Positions 31,893 through 40,117 of a stretch of 50,786 nt of DNA are shown in pieces (positions within the stretch are counted from its first letter, which is position 1; every line of letters starts with the position of its first letter). Source of the stretch: Terriglobia bacterium (GTDB lineage: Bacteria; Acidobacteriota; Terriglobia; 20CM-2-55-15); NCBI GenBank assembly GCA_036496425.1, contig DASXLG010000024.1:1-50786 (forward strand), given 5' to 3'. Under the pieces are notes generated by a model. It saw only the letters and a program-made list of their open reading frames with translations, was not told where the DNA came from and ran no database searches. A program made the translations under genes and the position numbers.

Positions 31893-33422
31893 TTACTCCA
31901 TATAAATGCTGCCGATAAACCGGGGATCAACCGGTTTTCCCACGAGCGGCTCGAACTCTTCGCGAAGGTCTGCCCACCAGCGTTCCGCGAAGGGTCGAAT
32001 CCCCGCCGGAACCTCGACTTCCGGCAGCTGGAATCCCTGCTTAAAGAAAGCTTCAACTTCGGCAGCCTGGAGCGGTTTGGGCTCAAGCTTCCCGCTGACA
32101 CCAAACTGAATCGTGGCCGTGTTGAAGGTGCGGCGGAACGATTGTGCGGTTCCCGGAAACGCTGCCAGGAAAACCTGGACCATGTCCCGCAGTTGATGCA
32201 GGCGGGTTCGTGCGGTTTCGACGTCCGCGAGGGATTGGAAATTCCGGTAGCGCCCCTCCTCGATCACCAGAGGTTTGAACCGCCGTACCGCTTCCAGGAA
32301 CTGCTGGTCTTCTTCATCGAGGGCCGCTGTTTGAAAACCGGGAAACTGGGCGAGACGATCGGCCTCATCGCGCAGGCGAGCAGCCTGGTCGAAGCCGATC
32401 TTGAAAATCGTCTGGATATAGCTCTTTCGCAGCACCTGTGGCGCGGATTCGGGACGGCCGCCGGTGAGGTATTCCAAACCGATGGTCAGAAAGTCCCGCA
32501 TCTCTTCCAGCGCTGGCCGGATGCCTTCAAGTTCTCCGAGGTTCACCAGGTTGGCCGAGAGGATCCGGTTTCCCAGCGCCGTCAATTCCTGCGCAAAATG
32601 GTCCGATTCCTCCGGATCCGTGATCTGGCCGAATGCTTTCATCAGAAACACGCCGCCGAGCAGCGAGTCCGCGAACACAGCCGGCAGGTTGCCGGGATTT
32701 TCTTCGCCGGCAATGCTTTCGGTCGGCTTTTCGCGATCAGCTACGGCTTCAGGCTTGGATGCGGGCGGAATGGCGTAGATCGACATTGCATCGTAGTAAT
32801 CGACAAACCCGTGCATCTCGAGACGGCGATTCTTGTTGTCGTACGCCACTTCCTCCAGCTCGACGCGGGTCGTATACCGCACCCTTGTGAGAATCTGCGT
32901 ACCGAGCGCCGGGTTGTATTTGAACAGCGCATCCAGGATGAGCATCCCGATCGTGGCCGGCTCCCCCTCCTCGAGCGGCTCGACGCCGAAACGGTTATCC
33001 GGCGTGAAGATCATCTGGGTGCCCGTCGGCGGATCGTCACGATCGATTTCATACACATGGATCAGATCTTTCAGGAACAACGCGGTCACCGCCTCGTCGA
33101 TTCCGGAGATCGCCTTCATGGTTTCCTCCACGCCCGACTGAATAAACGCGGTCACCCACTCCATGAACGGCTTTCGCACGAACGTGTCTTTCCGCCAGCA
33201 ATCCAGATCGATGAAACCCCGCACCTGCCTGCCGGAAACCAGCGACAGCAGATCGAGGCTGTCGGCCAGCCCCAGGTGTTTTATGGTGAAGAATACTTCC
33301 TCGAAGGACGCGGTCCGCACCACGTGCGCGGCGTCCGGACGCGACAGGAATTCGTCGAGCTCTTCCCGGTTCTCGACCCGCAGTGAAGATCCGACCAGCG
33401 GACTCAGCATTTCGTTGGACAT
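31893..33422 (-). CDS. Large cytosolic protein of unknown function (possibly DUF6178-like)
   Basis: About 509 residues from ATG 33422; a start at 33461 would add 13 residues that look like upstream non-coding DNA. The protein is soluble and helical, with no signal peptide. Stretches such as FEEVFFTIKHLGLADSLDLL, GFIDLDCWRKDTF, MKAISGIDEAVTALFLKD and GNRILSAN recall a little-studied family found in delta-proteobacteria (DUF6178), but I hold this loosely. No catalytic motif is evident. The MITE-like element lies directly upstream, between it and the divergent RNase gene. Confidence 0.7.
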   Translation of the reverse strand: MSNEMLSPLVGSSLRVENREELDEFLSRPDAAHVVRTASFEEVFFTIKHLGLADSLDLLSLVSGRQVRGFIDLDCWRKDTFVRKPFMEWVTAFIQSGVEETMKAISGIDEAVTALFLKDLIHVYEIDRDDPPTGTQMIFTPDNRFGVEPLEEGEPATIGMLILDALFKYNPALGTQILTRVRYTTRVELEEVAYDNKNRRLEMHGFVDYYDAMSIYAIPPASKPEAVADREKPTESIAGEENPGNLPAVFADSLLGGVFLMKAFGQITDPEESDHFAQELTALGNRILSANLVNLGELEGIRPALEEMRDFLTIGLEYLTGGRPESAPQVLRKSYIQTIFKIGFDQAARLRDEADRLAQFPGFQTAALDEEDQQFLEAVRRFKPLVIEEGRYRNFQSLADVETARTRLHQLRDMVQVFLAAFPGTAQSFRRTFNTATIQFGVSGKLEPKPLQAAEVEAFFKQGFQLPEVEVPAGIRPFAERWWADLREEFEPLVGKPVDPRFIGSIYME

Positions 33423-33452
33423 AGGAGAACAGTGTAGCGTGAACGGACACCC

Positions 33453-33620
33453 TGATAACAAACCTCGAATAAGCGATTCTCATTAAACACTTCCCATCGC
33501 CCCAATCTTCACCTTGTCCCTGATCGATAGGACTGACGGTGGAAGGGACAGAATAGTTATGGAGAAATTGGGGAAATGGGAAGTGTTTAATGGGAATCGC
33601 TTATTCGAGGTTTGTTAACA
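33453..33620. mobile_element. MITE-like element with about 56-bp terminal inverted repeats
   Basis: The ends are near-perfect inverted copies: TGATAACAAACCTCGAATAA at the left against TGTTAACAAACCTCGAATAA (reverse strand) at the right, continuing through GCGATT-CATTAAACACTTCCCAT to CCCCAAT with few mismatches. The 55-base centre has a minor GTCCCT/AGGGAC pair and no reading frame. Length about 168 bases. No target-site duplication is obvious. It lies between divergent genes. Confidence 0.85.
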
Positions 33621-33657
33621 GGCAAAAGAAGTCTTCACTGGTGTCGCAGCGTTTAGA

Positions 33658-35619
33658 ATGTCGGTGATGTTCCTGGAAGGACACATGGTCGAGTTCCTGG
33701 ATGGAGACCAATTGCGCGTCGGATATGTGCGCAAACAGGAACGGGACCGGCTGCACGTCGTCGATCCGCGAGGCCGGAATATCAGTGTCGGAGGGGACCG
33801 CGTCGTCATTGCCCACCGGCCGGTTACGGAGGACGACTTCCCTTCCGCAGCGCGGCAGCTGGCCGACAAGGTCGCCGCGCATCAATCGCAAATCGATATC
33901 GAATTGCTCTGGCAGTCCGTCAATGAAGTGCACCGCGATCTCGAAACCACAGAACTGGCCGAATTGTTCTTCGCCGAAGCCACGCCGGAGGCCGCGTCCG
34001 CGGTGTTTCGCGCCCTGTCCGAAGATAACCTGTTCTTCAAACGGAGGGGCGCGCAGTTTCAGGCCAGGACAGACGAGCAGGTCGGCGCTGAACGCACCCG
34101 CCGGCAGCGTGAGCAGGAACGCAAAGATTTTCGCGAGCACGCAACGAAGCGGATTGCTCAATTGCTGAAGACGAAAAACGGCGTCATCCCGGCCGATGCG
34201 GAACCTCTCATCGATCGCATCCAGAACTGGCTGCGGCATCGAACCGGCGACGAAGTGGGTAATCTTCTCGCGGAAATTGTAGGCCCGGCAAAAGCGCGAG
34301 ACGCGGCCTACGAGATCCTGCTGGCTGCCGGGAGAGTTCACGCCGCAACCGATCGGTTCCTGGTGATGGCGGGAATCGAAACCGAATTCTCTGAGCCGTT
34401 CCAGGAGGCCGCCGCCGCCTTCGCTCCGTACGTTCCCAGCCCGGCGCGTACGGATTTCCAGAACCTGGCGGCGTTTACCATCGACGACGAGGACACGCGC
34501 GAAGTCGATGACGCGCTCACCGTCGTGCACGACGGGAACGAAATTATTGTCGGGATCCATATTGCAGACGTCTCGGCGTTCATCTCCAGGGGCGATCTGC
34601 TCGACGCGGAAGCGGCTAAGCGTTCAGCGACGATCTATCTGCCGACCGGCAGCGTCCGGATGTTTCCGGAACGGCTGTCGACCGACCTGATGAGCCTGAA
34701 CGCCGGACGGCCCTGTCCCGCCTACACTGTCGAGGTCCGCTTCGACGAGCAAGGCAACCGGCTGGGCTACCGCATCACGCTCTCGACGATTAACATCGCC
34801 AGACGTTGGTCGTACGATCAGGCGGATGAAGGCCTGAAAGCGGACGATGCGGCGCTTCAAACTCTGCATCGGATCGCAACCCAACTGCACGATGCACGGG
34901 CGGCGCGGGGCGCCATCACCTTCCGGCGGCCGGAACTCAAGATTCATGTCAGCGGAAATGAGATCCAAGTCCACGTGATCGATCCGAATTCCCCATCCCG
35001 GCTCATCGTCAGCGAAATGATGATCCTGGCCAACGGTCTTTCGGCGGATTTCGCGTCGGTCAATGCTCTCGGCGTGATCTACCGGACGCAGGAGCCGCGG
35101 GAGGCTGTCGCTGTGGAAGAGGCTCCCGCCGTGGAAGCGCTGGCCTTTGAACGATTGCGCAAGACTTTTAAACGATCGCGCCTTTCACTGACTCCGGGAC
35201 TGCATTCCGGGTTGGGCCTGACGGCCTATACCCAGGCCTCGTCTCCGATCCGGAGATATGCGGATCTGGTGACGCAACGGCAATTCACCGCACTGCTTCG
35301 AGCAGAACCGATCCCGTACGGCCGGGAGGATTTGCTGCAAATCCTGGCGGGCGCCGAAGCCGCCGAGCAGGAGATTCGCGCAATCGAAGATCGTTCGACG
35401 AATTACTGGCTGCTGGAATACCTGTCGCGCTATAAGGCGAACGACCCTTTGCAGGCCGTTGTGCTCGACACCAAGGGAAATGTCGAACTGAAAGACTATT
35501 ATCTGCGCGCGAAATTGACTGCCGCGGGCAAGGCCCTGCCTGGAGTGACGATTGATGTCGCAATCGAATCCGTCGATCCGGCGAGGGGCGACATCCGGTT
35601 GCGGCAATCGAACGTATGA
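33658..35619 (+). CDS. RNase II/RNR-family exoribonuclease (RNB domain)
   Basis: A 653-residue 3'-5' exoribonuclease. The RNB catalytic domain begins near residue 260: TIDDEDTREVDDAL (274-287) carries the four metal aspartates, followed by GIHIADVSAFI, LPTGSVRMFPERLSTDLMSLNAG and SPIRRYADL near 530 (catalytic arginine). The first 250 residues are not ordinary cold-shock domains; they look like the helical N-terminal part of cyanobacterial/organellar RNB proteins. The C-terminus is short, with an S1-like end (VTIDVAIESVDPARGDIRL). It overlaps the next gene by 4 bases (ATGA). Confidence 0.92.
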   Translation: MSVMFLEGHMVEFLDGDQLRVGYVRKQERDRLHVVDPRGRNISVGGDRVVIAHRPVTEDDFPSAARQLADKVAAHQSQIDIELLWQSVNEVHRDLETTELAELFFAEATPEAASAVFRALSEDNLFFKRRGAQFQARTDEQVGAERTRRQREQERKDFREHATKRIAQLLKTKNGVIPADAEPLIDRIQNWLRHRTGDEVGNLLAEIVGPAKARDAAYEILLAAGRVHAATDRFLVMAGIETEFSEPFQEAAAAFAPYVPSPARTDFQNLAAFTIDDEDTREVDDALTVVHDGNEIIVGIHIADVSAFISRGDLLDAEAAKRSATIYLPTGSVRMFPERLSTDLMSLNAGRPCPAYTVEVRFDEQGNRLGYRITLSTINIARRWSYDQADEGLKADDAALQTLHRIATQLHDARAARGAITFRRPELKIHVSGNEIQVHVIDPNSPSRLIVSEMMILANGLSADFASVNALGVIYRTQEPREAVAVEEAPAVEALAFERLRKTFKRSRLSLTPGLHSGLGLTAYTQASSPIRRYADLVTQRQFTALLRAEPIPYGREDLLQILAGAEAAEQEIRAIEDRSTNYWLLEYLSRYKANDPLQAVVLDTKGNVELKDYYLRAKLTAAGKALPGVTIDVAIESVDPARGDIRLRQSNV

Positions 35620-36656
35620 ATCCGTTGGAAAAGTTCGATTACCGGATCCCGTGCGACGACTTTCTGCTTTACGAACTCGGGCGGCTGATCGAAGAAGATA
35701 AAGTCTCATTGGACGAGCCGGAATTCGGGAGACTGATCGAGGCGGGGATCGCCGAACACGTCGAACGCCGGCTCGATATCCGGGCGGACATGGCATTGAA
35801 TCTTCGCAAGGATCCCAGGCCCGGGTCCGGACGGCTGCTGCGCGCCATCGAAGACATCGAGACGCCGCTGAGGGACTTTCCGGAAATTATCCAGAGCTAT
35901 GCGGCGTACCTGTTCGAAAGGCTTGAAACCTGCGCGGCCGCAGAGCCGGACGATCGCCTGACCACGGCTGCCGATGTGTTGTTCGAGTCGCCGGACGATC
36001 GCCAAACGGCGGCAGCGGCCCTGGATGCGCTCGGCGGCAGTCCTTGTGCCGTCAGCGCCCGCGTCCTGGCGCATGCGATCTCCGAGCCGATGCTCCCTGA
36101 GGATCTGGAGGGCAAAGCCTACCAGTATGTTCGCTCGATGTGGCCGCTGCCCCGCCACTACATTCTGTATTCTCTGAAGCCGCACACTCACGAAGACATT
36201 CCGTTCCGCTGGTTTCAATTGCTGATCGAGTGCGACGAACCGTCCGCTGTGGACCGCATTCTGGAAGAGATCGTCGTGCACGGAGACGATCCCATATTTC
36301 ACGAGGACCTGCTGGCGTTGGCCGGTTTGTTCGCGCGGGGGAGTGATCCGGAAACTGAAGACAAAATCCTGCAGGTACTTAACAGCGAGGAGACGCCGAG
36401 GGCGGCTGCGGCGTTGCTGGAGAGGGTATTAAAGGACGAGAGGCCCGGGCGGGGCGCGGGGACGGAAAAATCTGGAACCTGGGCGGCGATGGATCGCCCG
36501 TTTGCGGCGAATAAGAAATATCTCGTAGCGGCGAAGCTGCTGGATTCGGGAAAAAACGAGGAGTGTATCCGGTCACTCGATACCCTGTTGAAGGAGGACC
36601 CTCAATACCCGCTCGCGCTCCTGCTGAAGAGACTGCTGGGTAGTGGTTTAATTTGA
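35616..36656 (+). CDS. Helical-repeat protein coupled to the RNase gene
   Basis: A 346-residue soluble protein overlapping the RNase stop (ATGA), so translation is coupled. It is mainly helical. The middle (about 115-265) reads like HEAT-type repeats (TAADVLFESPDDRQTAAAAL, then DLLALAGLFARG), and the end (about 305-345) like a TPR pair (LVAAKLLDSGKNEECIRSLD). No catalytic motif is seen. Coupling suggests a partner or regulator of the RNase; this is inference from position only. Residues about 275-295 are Gly/Arg-rich. Confidence 0.75.
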   Translation: MNPLEKFDYRIPCDDFLLYELGRLIEEDKVSLDEPEFGRLIEAGIAEHVERRLDIRADMALNLRKDPRPGSGRLLRAIEDIETPLRDFPEIIQSYAAYLFERLETCAAAEPDDRLTTAADVLFESPDDRQTAAAALDALGGSPCAVSARVLAHAISEPMLPEDLEGKAYQYVRSMWPLPRHYILYSLKPHTHEDIPFRWFQLLIECDEPSAVDRILEEIVVHGDDPIFHEDLLALAGLFARGSDPETEDKILQVLNSEETPRAAAALLERVLKDERPGRGAGTEKSGTWAAMDRPFAANKKYLVAAKLLDSGKNEECIRSLDTLLKEDPQYPLALLLKRLLGSGLI

Positions 36657-36670
36657 AAGGCTCGGCGACA

Positions 36671-36872
36671 ATTCCCCTCCGTTTCCAAGGAGGGGTGGCC
36701 GCACGATCAACAAGAAGCTGCGAAGCCTCCTTAGCCGCGCGGACGGGGTGGTTATCAACGAACCGCGAAGCGTACCTTTTTTGTTTGAATTTGATAACCG
36801 CCCCGTCTGCGCCGCTAAGGAAAGGACCATTTTTGATGGCGCAGCCACCCCGCCTTGGAAAGGCGGGGAATG
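36671..36872. repeat. Palindromic intergenic repeat, GGAGGGGTGG family, copy 2
   Basis: A long palindrome with outer arms ATTCCCCTCCGTTTCCAAGG and CCTTGGAAAGGCGGGGAAT and inner CGGACGGGGTGGTTATCAA pairing with TTGATAACCGCCCCGTC; TTAGCCGCGC also faces GCGCCGCTAAGG. It fills a convergent junction. Related to 2087-2206. Confidence 0.85.
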
Positions 36873-36890
36873 TTCGGTCTTCCTGAGCCG

Positions 36891-37691
36891 TCAGTCGAAC
36901 TTGGCGGACATGATGAGAATCAGAGCCCTGTCCCCTAACGTGGCTTTTCCGACGACGACCTGCTGGCCTTGCGGAATCTCCACGGCGCTTGCGACGCGGG
37001 CATTCACGCCCATGCCACTAAGCTGGAATGACATGTTATCTAACCGCAACACCTGCCCTTTTCCATCCGGGTTCACGATCTGGAAGCTGGCAGAAAAACC
37101 ATAAGAGGGCTTTGAGTTTTCGCTGAGCGCAATCGTTCCATCCAGCCGGGTCGGCATCGTGGAAAAAGTATTACCGCTCCTGGTGATCAACGTATCGAGA
37201 AGCTTGTAGCCCTTGTATGACAACACGCTTTTCAGCTGGTTGAGCACGGGGTTCAGGACCGAAGGAATCGCCGGCGCCGTTTCAGGCTGATCCGACGCGA
37301 GAACCACGTAAATCGTCAATTCCGCTTCTTTTCGTGGTTGCGGTGGTTGCGGGACATCCAGACGCTTGATGGCATCCTCGATCGCCGGCATGATTTCCTT
37401 GGGCGCTTTAACCGAAAGCACATGCAGCTCCGGGCTGGATTGCATCCTTGCACGAAACATGGACAAGGCGTTTCTCAGTTGCAGGAGATCCACATATCGG
37501 ACAGAGAAGATCTTCGTCTCCCAGTCCCGCTGCTCTGCTTCTTGCCTGGCTTGATCCTCAGCCTGGATGCGCAAGCGCTCCACATCGGGATTATCTGACG
37601 TCTGTCTCTGGCCCTGCATTGCGGCGAAACCGCTCAACGGCAACAGACCGCCTATCAGCAAGATGGATAAGAATCTTTTTAATCCCTTCAC
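36891..37691 (-). CDS. Secreted protein with secretin-like N-domain, third gene of an ECF operon
   Basis: About 266 residues from GTG 37691, which overlaps the anti-sigma stop as GTGA and is preceded by GGAGG. A signal peptide covers about 1-25. Then IFSVRYVDLLQLRNALSMF and LHVLSVKAPKEIMPAIEDAI followed by IKRLDVPQPP form a secretin/TonB-short-N type beta-alpha domain, about 55-115. The rest is strand-rich without recognisable motifs. It has no secretin gate or barrel, so it is a soluble periplasmic or secreted protein. As the last gene after an ECF sigma and anti-sigma, it is a likely target or effector. Confidence 0.78.
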   Translation of the reverse strand: MKGLKRFLSILLIGGLLPLSGFAAMQGQRQTSDNPDVERLRIQAEDQARQEAEQRDWETKIFSVRYVDLLQLRNALSMFRARMQSSPELHVLSVKAPKEIMPAIEDAIKRLDVPQPPQPRKEAELTIYVVLASDQPETAPAIPSVLNPVLNQLKSVLSYKGYKLLDTLITRSGNTFSTMPTRLDGTIALSENSKPSYGFSASFQIVNPDGKGQVLRLDNMSFQLSGMGVNARVASAVEIPQGQQVVVGKATLGDRALILIMSAKFD

Positions 37692-38254
37692 AGCGCACCT
37701 CCATTCTGATCGACCAACCAATAAATCACGACGTTCGGATCCTCCGTCAGCAGCTTGACCATGATCTCTTTCGGCGGCTCAGCAGCCTTCGTCTCCGGCG
37801 GACGGTGGCTGCGCCGCAGATGCGGTTTCGGCGGTTGTTTATCGGCAACAACTTCGGCGTGCAGCGCCACTGACGGTTGCAAAACAGCAGGAGGAGACAC
37901 CGCCACTGCCTGCACCTTCGCTACCGGTCGGTCGTACCTCGACAACGCTCCGGCCACCACCACAACCACAAACGCCACTCCCGCCAGCGCATAAACCCAG
38001 CGTCCCCACCCCGGCCTCCGGTTCTGCGCAGCCACCTGCCCGAGAACTCGCGTCCGTAGATGAGCCAGCGCCTGCGGGCTGACCGTTTCCTGGCGGATAC
38101 TCTTGAACGTCGATTGCGTTTCACGCAGTTCGTCCACAAATTGCCGGCACACCGGGCATGAATGAAGATGAACATCCACCTGGTCCGCCTTTGCCGGAGG
38201 CAGATCTCCCTCGACATACAAGGCCAGTTCATTTTCCGAATGGCGGCAAGTCAT
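37688..38254 (-). CDS. Membrane-anchored zinc-finger anti-sigma factor
   Basis: A 188-residue protein in which H-x3-C-x2-C (HLHSCPVC near residues 29-37), the zf-HC2/ZAS signature, sits ahead of one membrane span (about 90-108). The C-terminal periplasmic part of about 80 residues is Pro/His/Lys-rich. It overlaps both neighbours by 4 bases, the ECF gene before it and the secreted protein gene after it. It would hold the adjacent sigma factor inactive until an envelope signal arrives. The first residues MTCRHSENELALYVEG match the ZAS opening. Confidence 0.88.
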   Translation of the reverse strand: MTCRHSENELALYVEGDLPPAKADQVDVHLHSCPVCRQFVDELRETQSTFKSIRQETVSPQALAHLRTRVLGQVAAQNRRPGWGRWVYALAGVAFVVVVVAGALSRYDRPVAKVQAVAVSPPAVLQPSVALHAEVVADKQPPKPHLRRSHRPPETKAAEPPKEIMVKLLTEDPNVVIYWLVDQNGGAL

Positions 38255-38838
38255 ATTCGTCTCCGTTTCAGAGCCTTCCTGATCTTCAGCCGGGCAGTGC
38301 TGATTTGAGAACGCACCGTCGTCTCACTCGAACCCAGAATCTCCGCCACTTCGGCCGTCGAAAATCCTTCGATATCGCGAAGGACGACGGCGGCGCGTTC
38401 CTTCCCGGGCAGATCCTGAAGAGCCGCGTGAAGAATCTGCTTTTGTTCCTCGGCACTCCATTCCTGGTGCGGGTCGCCGCGGGCACGCAGGCTTTCGGTA
38501 TCCAGATCCGTCACGACCGGCCGCTTGCGTCCGATATCGCGGCAAACGTTGACGGTGAGCTTCACCAGCCAGGGCTCAAAAGGCCGCCGGGAATCGAACC
38601 GGTGCAAAAACCGGAACGCTCTCAGGAAGACTTCCTGCGAAGCGTCTTCCGCATCTTCCCCGCGCCCCAGCAGCCGCCACGCGAGCGTCAACACCCGGCG
38701 CTCGTATCGAATGACGATTTGCTCAAAAGCCGAAACATCGCCGGAGACCGCCCGCTCGAGGACCCGGGCAAATTCAATCCCGGAATCCCCTTCGGACCCG
38801 ATGCCGGTCATCCACAACGGTGATGCGCGCAGTTCCAT
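38251..38838 (-). CDS. ECF sigma factor
   Basis: A 195-residue extracytoplasmic-function sigma factor. Region 2 is clear: FEQIVIRYERRVLTLAWRLL, then DAEDASQEVFLRAF, then FEPWLVKLTVNVCRD. Region 4 is also clear: LPGKERAAVVLRDIEGFS, then TAEVAEILGSSETTVRSQIS. It is co-transcribed with its anti-sigma factor (ATGA overlap). An in-frame ATG at codon 10 (38811) is a possible shorter start. The 92 bases upstream hold a TTAGTTCTA/TAGAACTAA inverted repeat that may be a regulatory or terminator element. Confidence 0.92.
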   Translation of the reverse strand: MELRASPLWMTGIGSEGDSGIEFARVLERAVSGDVSAFEQIVIRYERRVLTLAWRLLGRGEDAEDASQEVFLRAFRFLHRFDSRRPFEPWLVKLTVNVCRDIGRKRPVVTDLDTESLRARGDPHQEWSAEEQKQILHAALQDLPGKERAAVVLRDIEGFSTAEVAEILGSSETTVRSQISTARLKIRKALKRRRI

Positions 38839-38930
38839 TCACGCTGCCTTTCTGATGATTAATACTGTCAGAGGCAGGAATCCGTTGAGAACTATTTAGT
38901 TCTATTTGCAATCTCGAATTTGAATTAGAA

Positions 38931-39071
38931 CTAAAAATCGCTGCAGGATTTGAAATAGAAGCAGTTGGGGCACACGAGCTTGCATTTCTGCTCGTCGAGT
39001 TGTGCCCCGCAGTTCGGGCAGGTGCGTTCGATCTGCTCGACCTCGGACGTATTACATGTGCCGGTCGTCAT
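38931..39071 (-). CDS. Small double-knuckle zinc-ribbon protein (46 aa)
   Basis: Start ATG 39071, overlapping the end of the upstream gene by 20 bases; a longer frame would run far into it. The sequence has CPNCGAQLDEQKC and KLVCPNCFYFKSCSDF, two CPNC knuckles about 15 residues apart that make a zinc ribbon. It has no other domain. Overlap with the 202-residue gene suggests joint function. Confidence 0.72.
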   Translation of the reverse strand: MTTGTCNTSEVEQIERTCPNCGAQLDEQKCKLVCPNCFYFKSCSDF

Positions 39072-39660
39072 GCGGCTTGTCGTCCTGGGTTTCTTTGCCG
39101 AAATATTCGGCGAGATGGCCGAGAATGGTGGCCGCGTCAGCGGGACGGCCCTCGAATGTGGTGATGCATCGCGAACGGCGCCAGCCATTGCCGCGCTTCA
39201 CGCCCACAATGATGTATTCATCGAAGAATCCGCTTTCCTTCAAAAACCGGACCGCCGACTCCGGCGTAAATTCGTTGGAGCGGAATTCGCAAACACTGAT
39301 CAGGTCCCGCAGCTTTTCGGTCTGTTCGGGCTCCGCCATTTCCAGGAAGGGATCCAGTCCGTGAACCTCGACGCGGGCCGGCGGCTCACCGTTCTGCGAA
39401 AGCGCTTCCAGTTGGGCTCTGACAAATTCACCGAGCGCACAATCTTCGAAACCTTCAATCACGGGTCCGGTCCGGAGAGTGCCGGTGTAGAAAACCCCTC
39501 GGCGCGGAATGACGCGTCCGGTTTCATCCACTTCACCGAGCAATGCCGCCTCTTCAACCGACGGCAAGCATAATGACAGTGGACGGATCGTCGCGCGGCG
39601 CGCTGCGGCTTCCTGCGCATTGAAAACGTTGTTTCGGATGCGGAATCTTAGCTCGACCAT
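39052..39660 (-). CDS. Soluble protein of unknown function
   Basis: A 202-residue protein preceded by AGGAGG. No signal peptide or membrane span. The middle (VEVHGLDPFLEMAEPEQTEKL) and the C-terminal part (FDEYIIVGVKRGNGWRRSRC) show no motif I recognise. Its 3' end overlaps a zinc-ribbon gene by 20 bases. A perfect AACACAA/TTGTGTT dyad lies 24 bases before the start, suggesting it is regulated. Confidence 0.72.
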   Translation of the reverse strand: MVELRFRIRNNVFNAQEAAARRATIRPLSLCLPSVEEAALLGEVDETGRVIPRRGVFYTGTLRTGPVIEGFEDCALGEFVRAQLEALSQNGEPPARVEVHGLDPFLEMAEPEQTEKLRDLISVCEFRSNEFTPESAVRFLKESGFFDEYIIVGVKRGNGWRRSRCITTFEGRPADAATILGHLAEYFGKETQDDKPHDDRHM

Positions 39661-39683
39661 CTATTGCCTCCTGGACGTTTTCG

Positions 39684-39701
39684 AACACAACCAATTGTGT
39701 T
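39684..39701. promoter_or_regulatory. Dyad operator candidate AACACAA-CCAA-TTGTGTT
   Basis: Two perfect 7-bp arms around four bases, in the gap between divergent genes at 39660 and 39798. Size and symmetry suit a dimeric repressor. No repressor gene is adjacent. Confidence 0.5.
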
Positions 39702-39797
39702 GTTTATGCTCCAAGTCCCGGACAGATGTGGTCCAAACGTTGATATTATTGGAAATTCGAAATTGAAAACTGGAAATGGAGATCGAGAATCAATCCC

Positions 39798-40022
39798 ATG
39801 ACGACCTTTACCGATGCTGAGTTGAAGTTGATCCGGAAGCTTACTGCGCAACCGGCCCAGACGGTCCTGCAAATCAGGAAATCCTGCCCGACACATTCCG
39901 TATGCATGCCTTTGCCGGTTTTTCAGGTTTACAAAATCGACGACACCTCATTCGAAGCTCAGTGGAACGGTTATCACGAAGCAGGCCCCAGGCAGGTGTT
40001 TCCGTTTAACGAGGCCAGCTAA
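39798..40022 (+). CDS. Small protein of unknown function
   Basis: A 74-residue soluble protein beginning MTTFTDAELKLIRKL, with a conserved-looking FEAQWNGYHEAGPRQVF segment and two cysteines. GGAG lies 14-20 bases upstream, a weak ribosome-binding site. A diverged ATTGGAAATTCGAAATTG repeat fragment lies just 5' of it. The evidence for translation is moderate. Confidence 0.5.
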   Translation: MTTFTDAELKLIRKLTAQPAQTVLQIRKSCPTHSVCMPLPVFQVYKIDDTSFEAQWNGYHEAGPRQVFPFNEAS

Positions 40023-40029
40023 GACCGGT

Positions 40030-40117
40030 TAAGACCATTGGATCAATGCATCATTGGAAGTTGCTTCATATGAAGAAATGAAGCAACGTCAATTGATGCA
40101 TTGATCCAATGGTCTTA
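40030..40117. repeat. ATTGGATCAATGCATCATTGG palindrome, copy A5
   Basis: An almost perfect 88-base palindrome: TAAGACCATTGGATCAATGC at the left, GCATTGATCCAATGGTCTTA at the right, and an inner GAAGTTGCTTCAT pairing with ATGAAGCAACGTC. It covers the TAA stop of the VWA gene. It lies between convergent genes. Confidence 0.95.

Noticed and set aside
38585-38605. GGGAATCGAACCGG, resembling a tRNA 3' half on the minus strand
   Set aside because: Inside the ECF sigma region 2 coding sequence; no cloverleaf fits.
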